From: Dyadobacter jejuensis
GTDB taxonomy: Bacteria > Bacteroidota > Bacteroidia > Cytophagales > Spirosomataceae
DNA length: 64,000 bases
Assembly: GCF_003149085.1 (NCBI RefSeq)
Contig: NZ_QGDT01000006.1
Span: 248,001 to 312,000 of the forward strand
Direction of reading: 5' to 3'
In this document: positions 18,725 through 27,818 of the stretch, piece after piece
Numbering within the stretch: position 1 is the first letter of the stretch
Layout of the letters: the number at the start of each line of letters is the position of its first letter
Translations under genes and position numbers: made by a program
Notes under the pieces: generated by a model
Seen by the model: only the letters and a program-made list of their open reading frames with translations
What the model was told of the DNA's origin: nothing
Database searches by the model: none

Positions 18725-19450
18725 ATGAAATTCACAAGCAGAGGTCCAGGCCATTGCGCCTCAATCGGTCCGGCTACATTCAGCTATGTGGCCATCCTAA
18801 GCGGTCTGCTCTCGATGCTGCTACTGGGCTCTTGTATGAACCCGGCGGTACTCACCACCAGCCAGTCGGTGAAGGATATTCCGCAACTCGCCTACTTCCC
18901 CTCCCTAGCGTATATCCAGCATATCGAAAAGGGCAACCAAGCTCAGTTTAACGATTCATTATCGTCCATTACCGCTTATAAGCTCGACTCCCTTCTGGGC
19001 AGCCATAGCAGCACCTATCATTTGTCCGAGTCCATTTGGCCTGCTGACGGCTTCATCAAAATGAAAACGGAAATAGAGATCAACCAACTCATACAAATGG
19101 TACGTGCCAAGCGCAACCTAAATGCCATACCCCTGCCACCGACCTTAGATTCGCTTATGGAAGCTAGGGATCAACGGTACGCCATGGCGGTCATTGGTGC
19201 GGGTTTCGGCCGGGTAAAGGGGAATTTTCGCGGCCAGCTCGCCAAAGGTGTTGGCATAGGAATCCTCACCCTAGGCATGTACGCTCCCGTCCCTGTCAAA
19301 TCCAATCTTTCACTCTTTACGCTGGTAATAGATGCACAAGAGAATAAAGTGGTCTATTACCGTCGCAGCACCCCGGTAGAAAAATCACCCACTTCGACAG
19401 ACGTAATTCATCGGGAATTGACCGGGCTGCTGAACAAAACATTTCAATAG
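18725..19450 (+). CDS. Lipoprotein of unknown function
   Basis: 241 residues from ATG 18725 (MKFTSRGPGHCASIG); an ATG at 18668 is also in frame but adds residues before the signal. A hydrophobic segment ends in LLSMLLLGSC, a good lipobox, so the protein should be membrane-anchored after an unusually long n-region of about 20 residues. The mature part has a helical stretch (SLSSITAYKLDSLL), a central Gly-rich hydrophobic patch (MAVIGAGFGRVKGNFRGQLAKG, GIGILTLGMYAPVP) and a strand-like end (SLFTLVIDAQENKVVYYRRS). I do not recognise the family. It is alone, convergent with the second SusD gene, and no operon partner is evident. Confidence 0.75.
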   Translation: MKFTSRGPGHCASIGPATFSYVAILSGLLSMLLLGSCMNPAVLTTSQSVKDIPQLAYFPSLAYIQHIEKGNQAQFNDSLSSITAYKLDSLLGSHSSTYHLSESIWPADGFIKMKTEIEINQLIQMVRAKRNLNAIPLPPTLDSLMEARDQRYAMAVIGAGFGRVKGNFRGQLAKGVGIGILTLGMYAPVPVKSNLSLFTLVIDAQENKVVYYRRSTPVEKSPTSTDVIHRELTGLLNKTFQ

Positions 19451-19510
19451 CCTTCGTCTTAGAAATGGAAAGCTTATCATTTTAGCCTAAAATACCCTAC
19501 GTGTGCAAAT

Positions 19511-19551
19511 AAAAACCCCGTCTCCAGAGTACCGATACACTGGGGACGGGG
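19511..19551 (-). terminator. Strong intrinsic terminator after the second SusD gene
   Basis: CCCCGTCTCCAG (19516-19527) pairs with CTGGGGACGGGG (19540-19551) with a single G-T pair and a 12-base loop. On the minus strand the stem is followed directly by TTTTTATTTG. It lies about 36 bp past the SusD stop codon and should end the second SusCD transcript. Confidence 0.88.
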
Positions 19552-19587
19552 TCCATTCAATTCAAATAAAACTAACTATTACAAGGC

Positions 19588-21282
19588 TTACTCCCAACCG
19601 GGATTTTGCTTGAGTTCAACGCCTGCTTCTTGGTAAAGCTTAATCTGATCCAGTGGTAGGGGCGAAAGATATACCTTAGGGTCCAAAAACAACCTTTGAG
19701 ACTCTGGCTTAGAAGCGGGAATGATATACCCCTCGGCGGCTCCACCTTCTATAATGGCATCGGTATTAGGATAGTCCGACTTCTTGATCCAGGCGCCTCT
19801 ATTAATGTCAGCATTGGCTTTGGTGTCGGTATAATCCAACTTTTTCCAACGGATCAGGTCATTAAGTCTAAAGCCTTCCATCATCAACTCTACCCGTCTT
19901 TCGCGACGGATCTCCCAGAGCATGGCCGGAACCGAAGGGTCACGGGACGGATCGTCATACACCACCCCATTGACCGCCGGCGCACCGCCTATCACTTCTA
20001 GGGCAGGCATGGCCACTCCCGGGCGGCTCCTGATTTTATTGATCGACTTATCCAAATCGGCCTGAGTTAATAAGCCAAGCTCCGCCACGGCCTCGGCATA
20101 ATTGAGCAACACCTCGGCATAGCGAATGACGGGCCCATCGGTCTGGTTTAAGGAACCACTGCCTTCGGGCAATTCTTTGGTGTCCTCATTCAGAAACTTA
20201 TGGGTAGCATACCCGCTCGACGAGGCATTGGGCGCATATTTGCTAACCCGGAGAACGTCTACGAAGGTGGCTTTGATCCTAGGGTCCCGATCGGTCATTA
20301 CCGCCTGGATCGACTTATCTCCTGCATACAACGGCGAAATCCCAATGGGTTTTCCATCTTTGCTCAGATAACTCTCTATGGCGTTCTTAGAGGGCCCCGA
20401 CTGTGGCTCCTTATTATTATAGCTATTTAGGCTATGGGTCAGCTGGCCGGTCTCATATTTCCGATATAAGATAACCCCTTTGGAACTGGCCAGGCTAAGC
20501 GAAGTGAACAAGGCACGGTAAGGATCTAAAGTGCTGTACCTTCCCGACTCAATGACCTGATTGGCGGCCCAACGCGCCGCTTCCAAATAGGTGTTCGACC
20601 GTGCTTGGTCGAGACCGTGGTACTTTTGGTAGGTTCCTTCATAAAGCATGATACGCGACATAAAGGCCTGCACCACCGATCTGTTGACCACCAGACCTTT
20701 TTCTCCATCGTCGACGCGCACGTTCTCGGCAGCATATTGCAGATCGGCCAAGACCTGGTCCATTACAAAACCACGGGAGTCCCGGGGTTTATACAAATTG
20801 GCTTGGTCTGTTTCTTCTAGCACCTGGTCGTAATATGGCACATCTCCGAATTCTTTAACAAGGTCGTGGTACTCCAAGGCCCTGAAGAACCGAGCGACTC
20901 CGCTCCAATGCGCCTTGGCGGCATCGTCCATAGGAACCGTTTGAATTCTATTCAAAAACAGATTGGCTTTACGCACCCAGGCGAAGGTCCAAGAAGTTCC
21001 CGAGGCACTGGCAGGCACATTCCTGGTAAACTGTGAAGGGCTGTAGGGGGCAAAGTCATCGTTAAGACTCTGTCCTGAAAAGTATTTTCCCCAGGTAAAG
21101 CCCGATCCATACCCTGAGAAATAGGCAGGATAAAAGGCCCAAGCGAAGGTCCTTACATTCTTTTCGTTGGTCCAATAGGTGTCGTCAGTAAGGGCATCTA
21201 AGGGTTCCCTGGTCAGGAAGTCCTCTTTACAGCCAGTGGCCGCCAGCAGCGACACACAAAGTATAAAAAATATCTTTTTCAT
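19588..21282 (-). CDS. SusD/RagB-family outer-membrane lipoprotein (second locus)
   Basis: 564 residues from ATG 21282, giving the lipoprotein signal MKKIFFILCVSLLAATGC; the in-frame ATG at 21303 would prefix seven residues. SusD features: FLTREPLDALTDDTYWTNEKN near the N-terminus (given here in two parts: FLTREPLDAL, DDTYWTNEKN), RFFRALEYHDLVKEFGDVPYY, and C-terminal RYAEVLLNYAEAVAELG, RRERRVELMMEGFRLNDLIRW and LSPLPLDQI..NPGW. It begins 21 bp after SusC. It is longer than the first SusD here and has a different middle region, so the two loci probably target different glycans. Last gene before a strong terminator. Confidence 0.96.
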   Translation of the reverse strand: MKKIFFILCVSLLAATGCKEDFLTREPLDALTDDTYWTNEKNVRTFAWAFYPAYFSGYGSGFTWGKYFSGQSLNDDFAPYSPSQFTRNVPASASGTSWTFAWVRKANLFLNRIQTVPMDDAAKAHWSGVARFFRALEYHDLVKEFGDVPYYDQVLEETDQANLYKPRDSRGFVMDQVLADLQYAAENVRVDDGEKGLVVNRSVVQAFMSRIMLYEGTYQKYHGLDQARSNTYLEAARWAANQVIESGRYSTLDPYRALFTSLSLASSKGVILYRKYETGQLTHSLNSYNNKEPQSGPSKNAIESYLSKDGKPIGISPLYAGDKSIQAVMTDRDPRIKATFVDVLRVSKYAPNASSSGYATHKFLNEDTKELPEGSGSLNQTDGPVIRYAEVLLNYAEAVAELGLLTQADLDKSINKIRSRPGVAMPALEVIGGAPAVNGVVYDDPSRDPSVPAMLWEIRRERRVELMMEGFRLNDLIRWKKLDYTDTKANADINRGAWIKKSDYPNTDAIIEGGAAEGYIIPASKPESQRLFLDPKVYLSPLPLDQIKLYQEAGVELKQNPGWE

Positions 21283-21303
21283 AATCATAATAGGGATAAG
21301 CAA

Positions 21304-24300
21304 TTAGAGTGTTAACTGAAGACCCATCGACACCGTGCGACGGTAGGGATAGACCCGGCCGAAGGTAGCACTGGCGATGGAAGGCGTACGGTAATCGACC
21401 TCGGGATCTATGGGGACCTTCAAATGATCTATTTCAAATAGGTTTTCCCCGTTGATATAGATGCGCAGGTTCTGCACCTTAATTTTCTCTAATAAGCGGG
21501 CAGGAACCCGGTAGCCGAAATTCACACTCTTAAAACGGAGATAAGCCATATTGAGCAAGTATCGGTCCTGGATACGGAAGTTCTGGGCATTATTGGACTG
21601 GCCTGTATTGGCGGGGCGTGGATAATAAGCGTCCAGATTTTCTGGCGTCCAGTAGTCCATCTGATGCGCGTACATGGCGTCGCTGGGGTTGTTGCCAGGA
21701 ATAAATATAGACCCTGCCGCCCATAGGTCACGCTTGCCTACTCCCTGCACGAAAGCATTAAGATCAAAACCTTTCCAGTCGGCACCCAGCCGTACCCCAT
21801 ACTGGTAGCGAGGGGTAGTGTTGCCTATGACGGTCAGGTCCCCATGGTCGTCTAGGCTGCTACTTCCTGTAAATATGGTTCCGTCACCGTTGAGGTCCTT
21901 GTACTTCACGTCGCCAGGGCCATAGTAGAATGTACCTGTTTCATGTTTGGACTGGGTGGGCACTCCGTCGTTCATGATATAGCGTCCCGAAGCATCTGTG
22001 GCCAGGCTGCCATCCGCATTTTGCTGAAAGTCGTCTTTGGTAAAGAAACGATCGGTACGATAGCCCCAGATCTCTCCGAGTGTTTTTCCCTCGTAATTTC
22101 CATTGACCAAGTTTCCATCAAACTTGGTGATCTTCTCCTGAAAGTCAGAGAAAGAGAGCCCCAGACTGAAATTGAGGCCATTGGACAGGCTATGCTTGTA
22201 GTCTACCGACACTTCCCAACCCGTCGTCTGCATCTCCCCATAGTTGCGGCGAGGGGCACTGGCACCAAAGCTCGTAGGGAGTACCACCCCGCCGGTAATC
22301 ATATTGCTGGTGGTACGTTGATACCAGTCGTACGTTACGTTCAGCCTATTTTTGAATAGACTCGCATCCACACCGAAGTCAAGGGTACTGATTTTCTCCC
22401 AAGTTAAAGAAGGAGGTACTAGAGAGGGAGTCGACACCGTCAGCATATTGCTAGAGCCTACCCACCAGTTGGAACCCGAAGAGCCCATGGTAGGCCTAAA
22501 AGTGGTACTTCCCACGTCGGTATTCCCCAGAGAACCCCACGAAGCACGTATTTTTAGGTTATCGAGTACTGGCTTACTAAAGTCCATAAAAGACTCTTTG
22601 GTCAGAATATAACCCGCCGATACCGAGGGAAAGAAAGCCCACTGGCTACCCGAAGGGAAGAAGGAAGAGCCGTCGTAGCGACCGTTGGCCTCCAATAATA
22701 GCTTGTCGGCAAAGGTATAGTTGACACGGGCAAAATATCCTTGTGTGGCCCAATGCCCCCGTGATCCTCCAGCATACTGATCGCCAGTAGCCAGAGAGAG
22801 CTCGCCCAGGTTCATGTCGAGCAAGTCTCTACGTTCGGACGACTGGCTCCAGTTCTTGAACAGGTCGACGTCCATTCCCGCCAAAACCTTAAAGGCATGC
22901 TGATTGATATCCTTTACGTAAGTACCAAAAGCCTTGAAAGTATGCATTTCGTCCCAACTGGAATTGTAGCGTACCCGGTCGTAGGAGGCACTGGTATAGG
23001 ATTCATATTTCAGAGGAACGCCGTTCCATTGATTCCAGGACGTAACGCTCCCCCCCACCTCGCGGTAGTGATCGTTGGTATTGGAATAGGTATAATTGGA
23101 GGTGATGGTGAGGTCCTTGCCCAGCTTAAAAGTACCCCCAAGGGTGGCCCGTACAAAATTGGACGTATTATTGTTCATATTAGCCTGCTGCACCTCGGTA
23201 ACGGCATTCCTGAATGGCTTACCCTCGTAGGTACCATAGGGATATACCGCATGCCAGCGATACAGATAATACAACGGATCGTAAGTGGTGCCACCGAAGG
23301 AGAAGGGGGCTTCCACAACGTTTTTGGAAAGCAATAATTTGGCATTCAAGGTGAACCAGTTGTTGAGGTCGGAGTTGATGGTGAACGTGCCGCTATACCG
23401 CTTAAAGACGTCCGTTTTCATTTTCAGCACCCCTTCTTGGCCCATATAGCCTAGGCTCACGTTATAGCTCGTCTTATCATTCCCACCACTAAAGCCAAGG
23501 TTATGGTTGTTCTGAGGAGCCCAGTTGCGCATATACATCTTGCCGGCATCCCAGGTACGGTAGAAATACAAGCGCCCGTCTTTAATTTCAAAATCGCGGC
23601 CTAAGACCATCTCATCGCTCAACTTTTGCCCGCCATATTGGGTCTCCCAGTCACGGATCTTTTGGATACTTTCGTCGGTAAAGTACATCCCTACCGTCCC
23701 AAAAGTAGTGAGAGACGGGTTGATCCGCCTCGCAGCAGACAGCGCATACTCAGCCCCTTCGGCTGCAGGAGCAAGCTTAGGCATGTTGGTAGGCGTACTT
23801 TGAGAGAAATTTGCCGAATAGGTAATTCGATTCGGGGTATTTTTCTTGCCCGATTTGGAAGTAATCAGGATCACCCCCCAAGCTGCACGGCTTCCGTAGA
23901 TCGACGTAGAAGCAGCATCTTTCAATACCGATATGGATTGTATATCGTCGGGGTTAACCAACAGCAGACTTTGGATTTCCACATTATCGAGTAATATCAG
24001 AGGTTGAGCGCCATTCCCTGCATTAAGCGACCCTACCAACCCCCGTAGCCTGATCTTGGGACTGGAGCCCAGGTCGCCGGTGGTGGTGGTAATGGTGAGT
24101 CCTGGCACTGCTCCTTGCAAGGCTCTACCTACGTCGGTTACCGGGCGCGACTCCATGGTTTTCTCGATGTCTACCGTGCTTACGGCCCCCGTTAGATTCG
24201 CCTTCTTTTGCGTACCATAGCCTACCACCACTACTTCGTTCAGACTCCTGGTATCCTCCTTAAGCACCACGGACAGGTTCGACTGGTTGCCTATGGGTAG

Positions 24301-24912
24301 CTCTTGGGTTACAAAGCCTATATACGAAAACACCAAGGTACCACCCTGCTCCGCTAATTCTAGCTGAAACTGCCCTTCTCCATCGGTAAGGGTACCTATA
24401 GAGGTTCCTTTTAGTAAGACATTCACGCCGGGTAAAGCCATTTTGTTATCATCCGTAACCTTCCCTCGTATGGTCTGAACCATCATAGTAGGACTGGGCG
24501 ACTGTAAGGCGACCCCTTGGTCCTTATGCCCCAAGGGAAGCATGGCCTGGGATTTTTCTTTTTTCTGGTATATGACAATACTCTCTTCCGATTCACGATA
24601 GGTATATGGAGTCGGTGCCAGTAATGCATCGAGGACCTGTCCTAAAGGAGCCTCTTTAAAACTCCCCGCATGTATCCGTACTTTCCTAACTTCCTTATTA
24701 TTATAAGTAAAATCGACTTGGCTGACCTTCCCAATTTTCTCTAGTGCCTTTTCGAGGTTAGATTCCTCCAAGCGCACCGTTATTTTTTTCTGAGCAAATC
24801 GCTGCCCATACCCATGCTCTGCCAATAGGACCCCGGCCGTTGCCAGCAGAACACAGCATGCTATTAATCCGGTCCGCATGACGCTGATTAGTTTAGTAGT
24901 TCTTCTTTTCAT
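21304..24912 (-). CDS. SusC/RagA TonB-dependent transporter with STN domain (second locus)
   Basis: 1202 residues. Signal region MKRRTTKLISVMRTGLIACC; STN domain at about 40-110 (LEKALEKIGKVSQVDFTYNN); carboxypeptidase-regulatory-like domain (IRGKVTDDNKMALPGVNVLL); plug with LNEVVVVGYGTQKKANLTGAV and PLILLDNVEIQSLLLVNPDD; then the beta-barrel ending VSMGLQLTL. It would import an oligosaccharide through the outer membrane with energy from TonB and signal through the FecR protein encoded 126 bp upstream. Compared with the first SusC it has a longer linker after the STN domain (KKEKSQAMLPLGHKDQG). Substrate not evident; the locus lacks adjacent enzyme genes, so cognate hydrolases may be elsewhere. 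Confidence 0.96.
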   Translation of the reverse strand: MKRRTTKLISVMRTGLIACCVLLATAGVLLAEHGYGQRFAQKKITVRLEESNLEKALEKIGKVSQVDFTYNNKEVRKVRIHAGSFKEAPLGQVLDALLAPTPYTYRESEESIVIYQKKEKSQAMLPLGHKDQGVALQSPSPTMMVQTIRGKVTDDNKMALPGVNVLLKGTSIGTLTDGEGQFQLELAEQGGTLVFSYIGFVTQELPIGNQSNLSVVLKEDTRSLNEVVVVGYGTQKKANLTGAVSTVDIEKTMESRPVTDVGRALQGAVPGLTITTTTGDLGSSPKIRLRGLVGSLNAGNGAQPLILLDNVEIQSLLLVNPDDIQSISVLKDAASTSIYGSRAAWGVILITSKSGKKNTPNRITYSANFSQSTPTNMPKLAPAAEGAEYALSAARRINPSLTTFGTVGMYFTDESIQKIRDWETQYGGQKLSDEMVLGRDFEIKDGRLYFYRTWDAGKMYMRNWAPQNNHNLGFSGGNDKTSYNVSLGYMGQEGVLKMKTDVFKRYSGTFTINSDLNNWFTLNAKLLLSKNVVEAPFSFGGTTYDPLYYLYRWHAVYPYGTYEGKPFRNAVTEVQQANMNNNTSNFVRATLGGTFKLGKDLTITSNYTYSNTNDHYREVGGSVTSWNQWNGVPLKYESYTSASYDRVRYNSSWDEMHTFKAFGTYVKDINQHAFKVLAGMDVDLFKNWSQSSERRDLLDMNLGELSLATGDQYAGGSRGHWATQGYFARVNYTFADKLLLEANGRYDGSSFFPSGSQWAFFPSVSAGYILTKESFMDFSKPVLDNLKIRASWGSLGNTDVGSTTFRPTMGSSGSNWWVGSSNMLTVSTPSLVPPSLTWEKISTLDFGVDASLFKNRLNVTYDWYQRTTSNMITGGVVLPTSFGASAPRRNYGEMQTTGWEVSVDYKHSLSNGLNFSLGLSFSDFQEKITKFDGNLVNGNYEGKTLGEIWGYRTDRFFTKDDFQQNADGSLATDASGRYIMNDGVPTQSKHETGTFYYGPGDVKYKDLNGDGTIFTGSSSLDDHGDLTVIGNTTPRYQYGVRLGADWKGFDLNAFVQGVGKRDLWAAGSIFIPGNNPSDAMYAHQMDYWTPENLDAYYPRPANTGQSNNAQNFRIQDRYLLNMAYLRFKSVNFGYRVPARLLEKIKVQNLRIYINGENLFEIDHLKVPIDPEVDYRTPSIASATFGRVYPYRRTVSMGLQLTL

Positions 24913-24970
24913 ACATTAGTATGTTTAATTTTTAAAAATTGAATACTGCAATGCCCGGGTTCCGATCCGT

Positions 24971-24978
24971 CAAAATTA
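24971..24978 (-). promoter_or_regulatory. Possible -7 element for the second SusC gene
   Basis: The minus strand reads TAATTTTG, matching TAnnTTTG, 58 bp before the SusC start codon and 60 bp after the FecR stop codon. The -33 region has no clear TTG. If the promoter is recognised by the ECF factor instead, this match would be incidental. Confidence 0.35.
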
Positions 24979-25038
24979 GTCCCCAGGTATTGACTTTTAC
25001 TTGAAGCTGGACCTGTTGGCGCAGGTCCGGCTTTACGT

Positions 25039-25929
25039 TTACAGGCATCCTTTACCGGTTACCATCACCTCCTTTCCAGCAATCCGATAGTCTATTCCCT
25101 GAATATCTTTTAGTAAATCCATGACATCTTCTAGGGGTTGGTCCACGCTAAAATGAATGCTACTTTCGCAACTTTGAAAATTCGAATGATCATAAACGAT
25201 CCGTACTTGATAGGCATTTTCTATGGCCATAATGATATCTTCGAAGGAAACTGATTTTAGAATAATTTTGCCCTTTGTCCAGTTCACGGCGTCCTCCGAG
25301 GACACCTCAAGGGCTACTGGCGCTTGGGATATTTTAGAGTATTTCACCTCTTGGTCTTTTTCCAAAACGGTCAAGGCGGTCTCTCCTTGGTAAACAGACA
25401 CTTTTCCACTTACTACCGTCACGATCTCATGCGACAACTCTTTATAGGCCTTCACCCTAAAGGAGGTCCCCAATACCTTGGTGTTGAGGTGTTGGCTATG
25501 TACCGTAAATGGTGCTGTGGTATCCCGCTTAATTTGGAAAAATCCTTCTCCTTCTTCTAGGTACACTTCCCGGGTATCACCAAACTGAGTGGGGTATCGG
25601 AATACGCTAGCGGCATTCAGCCACACTTCCGACCCATCGGGTAAGGTGATGTGCTGGGTATGGCCGGCAGGTACCACCACGGCCACCATATCGGAACTGC
25701 TGCCCTGCGTATTGAAATACCAGTACAGACCAACCATGACCAATAGCACCACTGAGGCTGCCGAGGAGATCATAACCCACCTAAGTGGCCGTTGCTGCCT
25801 TCCCCACCCGAGGGAATGATATATCCTTGTCCTTATTTTATTTTCTTTCTCCAATAGTGGCTCTCCTGCCTTGTCATCCTCAGAGGGTGGCTCCATGCCG
25901 AAGCTATTGTACAGATCGTCGATATTCAT
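25039..25929 (-). CDS. FecR-type anti-sigma factor (second locus)
   Basis: 296 residues, shorter than the first FecR because the cytoplasmic part is only about 50 residues (MNIDDLYNSFGMEPPSEDDK). One membrane helix (VMISSAASVVLLVMVGLYWYF), then the FecR domain (ITLPDGSEVWLNAASVFRYP, EGFFQIKRDTTAPFTVHS, TKVLGTSFRVKAYKE) and a C-terminal DUF4974 domain (VSFEDIIMAIENAYQVRIVYD). The short N-terminal part is at the low end for holding a sigma factor. It is followed by SusC (126 bp) and preceded by the ECF sigma gene, but a strong terminator lies in that last gap, so FecR and sigma may be transcribed separately. Confidence 0.95.
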   Translation of the reverse strand: MNIDDLYNSFGMEPPSEDDKAGEPLLEKENKIRTRIYHSLGWGRQQRPLRWVMISSAASVVLLVMVGLYWYFNTQGSSSDMVAVVVPAGHTQHITLPDGSEVWLNAASVFRYPTQFGDTREVYLEEGEGFFQIKRDTTAPFTVHSQHLNTKVLGTSFRVKAYKELSHEIVTVVSGKVSVYQGETALTVLEKDQEVKYSKISQAPVALEVSSEDAVNWTKGKIILKSVSFEDIIMAIENAYQVRIVYDHSNFQSCESSIHFSVDQPLEDVMDLLKDIQGIDYRIAGKEVMVTGKGCL

Positions 25930-25973
25930 AGATTACTAACTAGATAAAATGCCGGTGCGCATCCAAATAAAAA

Positions 25974-26009
25974 CACCCCGCTTCTATTTCCATGTCGAAT
26001 GAAGCGGGG
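25974..26009 (-). terminator. Strong terminator between second ECF sigma and FecR genes
   Basis: CCCCGCTTC (25976-25984) and GAAGCGGGG (26001-26009) are perfect inverted repeats with a 16-base loop; the minus strand continues TGTTTTTATTTGG. It is 82 bp past the sigma stop codon and 46 bp before the FecR start codon, so it should largely uncouple FecR-SusC-SusD transcription from the sigma gene. Confidence 0.85.
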
Positions 26010-26091
26010 CATCGTACTATAAGGATCGAAATAATTTTTATTTTTTACTAAAACAATCTGCTAATACGCTGATAAAGAACATCTGCGAACT

Positions 26092-26634
26092 TTAGTCGTC
26101 CAGCCCTTTCGTCCGGAGGCGCTTTACCGCACTACTAATCTGGTTTTTAACGGTTTGAACGGACAAGGAAAGTTTATCGGCTATTTCCTTTGGACTTAGC
26201 TCTTCCTGTCGGCTAAGCAGGAATATCTGCCTCATGGAGGAGGGCAGGTTATTCACTTCGGCCATCAGATGTTGCTCCAAATCGGAATAGACGAGGGAAT
26301 CGTAGGTTTCATCCTGAACCGTTTGGCTCGAACGGATTTCTTCATGTACCTTTTGGCGAAATATGTTTTTTCGATGAACATCGATCAAACGATGGGTAAG
26401 CATCCCATGCAGATAACCTACAAAAGTGGTATGAATGTCCAACTCGGCCCGCTTTACCCAGATATCGACGAATAAATCGTGTACCAGGTCTTCGGCCAAA
26501 TCTTCGTCTCCGAGTTTCTTAAAACCAATTTGATAAATCACCTTCCAATAACGGCTATAAAGCACATTGAAGGCCGCTCTATCATCGTCCTCCTTCAAGA
26601 GATTTACTAGCGTTATGTCCGATAGATCTTCCAA
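26092..26634 (-). CDS. ECF RNA polymerase sigma factor (second SusCD locus)
   Basis: 180 residues. Region 2: AAFNVLYSRYWKVIYQIGFKK and LAEDLVHDLFVDIWVKRAEL (about 18-70); region 4: LPSSMRQIFLLSRQEELSPKEIADKL and VQTVKNQISSAVKRLR (about 122-175; motifs given in part). Typical of Bacteroidota ECF factors controlling SusCD loci through FecR. Transcribed toward FecR-SusC-SusD but followed by a terminator, suggesting autonomous sigma expression with the downstream genes switched on from their own ECF-dependent promoter. Confidence 0.94.
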   Translation of the reverse strand: MEDLSDITLVNLLKEDDDRAAFNVLYSRYWKVIYQIGFKKLGDEDLAEDLVHDLFVDIWVKRAELDIHTTFVGYLHGMLTHRLIDVHRKNIFRQKVHEEIRSSQTVQDETYDSLVYSDLEQHLMAEVNNLPSSMRQIFLLSRQEELSPKEIADKLSLSVQTVKNQISSAVKRLRTKGLDD

Positions 26635-26853
26635 GTTTTAGGATTAAAAGAAAGAGGTAGTTATGCGCAAAATGGGTGATTAAACCCCTAACTTATAGAA
26701 ACCTAAAACAACTTACAATAAATACTAGACATAATATACAACACCCCGAAAATCTTATCCCCGACCTGAAGCATTACTTCCCAAAATCCTTCTTGAGGAT
26801 ATGGATATGGGGCCCGAAATATTCCTACCTCCAAGCCCCATACTATACAGGAA

Positions 26854-27702
26854 TTAAAACGTAATTTGACCTCTGATTTCCCCTCCAGGATTCATGGCCG
26901 TATGGATATTGACATAATACCTTCCGGCCAACAGATCGGCTTCTTTAATGGCCGTTTCGTCGACCAATACGGTATGGGAAAAGGCTCCCATGGTAGCCAT
27001 AGGGATCAGGGTTGACATATTCACTTGAACCCCCGCATTCACACCGGCTGCCGCCACCCCATGGATATGCGCACCAGTAGGGGTGCCAGTCAAGCCCTGA
27101 TACCAAACGGTCAGGCTAAGCATTTTGGTAGTTTTATTGTATACTACATCCATCAGTCCGGTCGCTGTGCTGGCCCCTGCTGGCACCTCCTGAGCGGCGT
27201 TTAAAGGTTGATCCATTTTAGTGATCACTTTCATAGGATCATAAAATTCGATTTGTCCGCGAATTTCTCCACCAGGATTCGTCGGCGTGTGAAAATTAAA
27301 ATAGTAGAGTCCATTCAACAAATCGGCTTCTTTGATGGCTATTTCGTCGACGGTCACCATTCCTGAGTAGGTCCCTGTAACGGCAGCCGGAATCATTGCC
27401 CCAAAATTATGCACCACGCCCGCATTAATACCACGTGCGGCAACACCATGGATATGAGCCCCGCTAGGTATTCCAGTCAAATTATTCCAGTTTAAGGTGT
27501 AACTTAGTTTTTTGGTACCTTTATCATAAGTAACATCGGCTGTTCCCCATGCCTGCGTGTTCACTCCGGGATTCTCCTGATAGCCCGTTATTTTAAGACC
27601 CTTCTGACTGTATTGCATAGGAATGTGATGATCCTGCGTACAGGAAACGACAATACCAATCAACAAAAATAGCGTTAAAAAAATAGAAAAGTTCGACCTC
27701 AT
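26854..27702 (-). CDS. Lipoprotein with two CHRD domains
   Basis: 282 residues. Lipoprotein signal with lipobox in LIGIVVSC. The mature chain is two tandem CHRD (chordin-like) domains, about 38-150 and 160-282. Each has the pattern TGxxxGAHIHGVAAxGxNAGV, KEADLLxGxYYxNxHTxxNPGGEIRGQI; the second copy ends the protein at GEIRGQITF. Both domains keep the GAHIHG and NPGGEIRGQ motifs, so they come from an internal duplication. CHRD proteins are common in environmental bacteria and their role is poorly known; binding to extracellular molecules or metal through the conserved His is a guess. It stands alone with 116 bp to the upstream nucleoside hydrolase gene on the same strand. Confidence 0.88.
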   Translation of the reverse strand: MRSNFSIFLTLFLLIGIVVSCTQDHHIPMQYSQKGLKITGYQENPGVNTQAWGTADVTYDKGTKKLSYTLNWNNLTGIPSGAHIHGVAARGINAGVVHNFGAMIPAAVTGTYSGMVTVDEIAIKEADLLNGLYYFNFHTPTNPGGEIRGQIEFYDPMKVITKMDQPLNAAQEVPAGASTATGLMDVVYNKTTKMLSLTVWYQGLTGTPTGAHIHGVAAAGVNAGVQVNMSTLIPMATMGAFSHTVLVDETAIKEADLLAGRYYVNIHTAMNPGGEIRGQITF

Positions 27703-27818
27703 GGTATAGTGGTTTTAAGTGTAAATATTGATTAAAATTAATAATAATAATTACAATTAAAAGGGATAGACCCTTCTCATATACCAAAAGTTATTAAATG
27801 GTCAGGGGAATCCGCCCA

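Noticed and set aside
27761..27775. AAGGG/CCCTT mini-hairpin with T-rich tail after the nucleoside hydrolase gene
   Set aside because: Five-base stem only; too weak to call a terminator with confidence.
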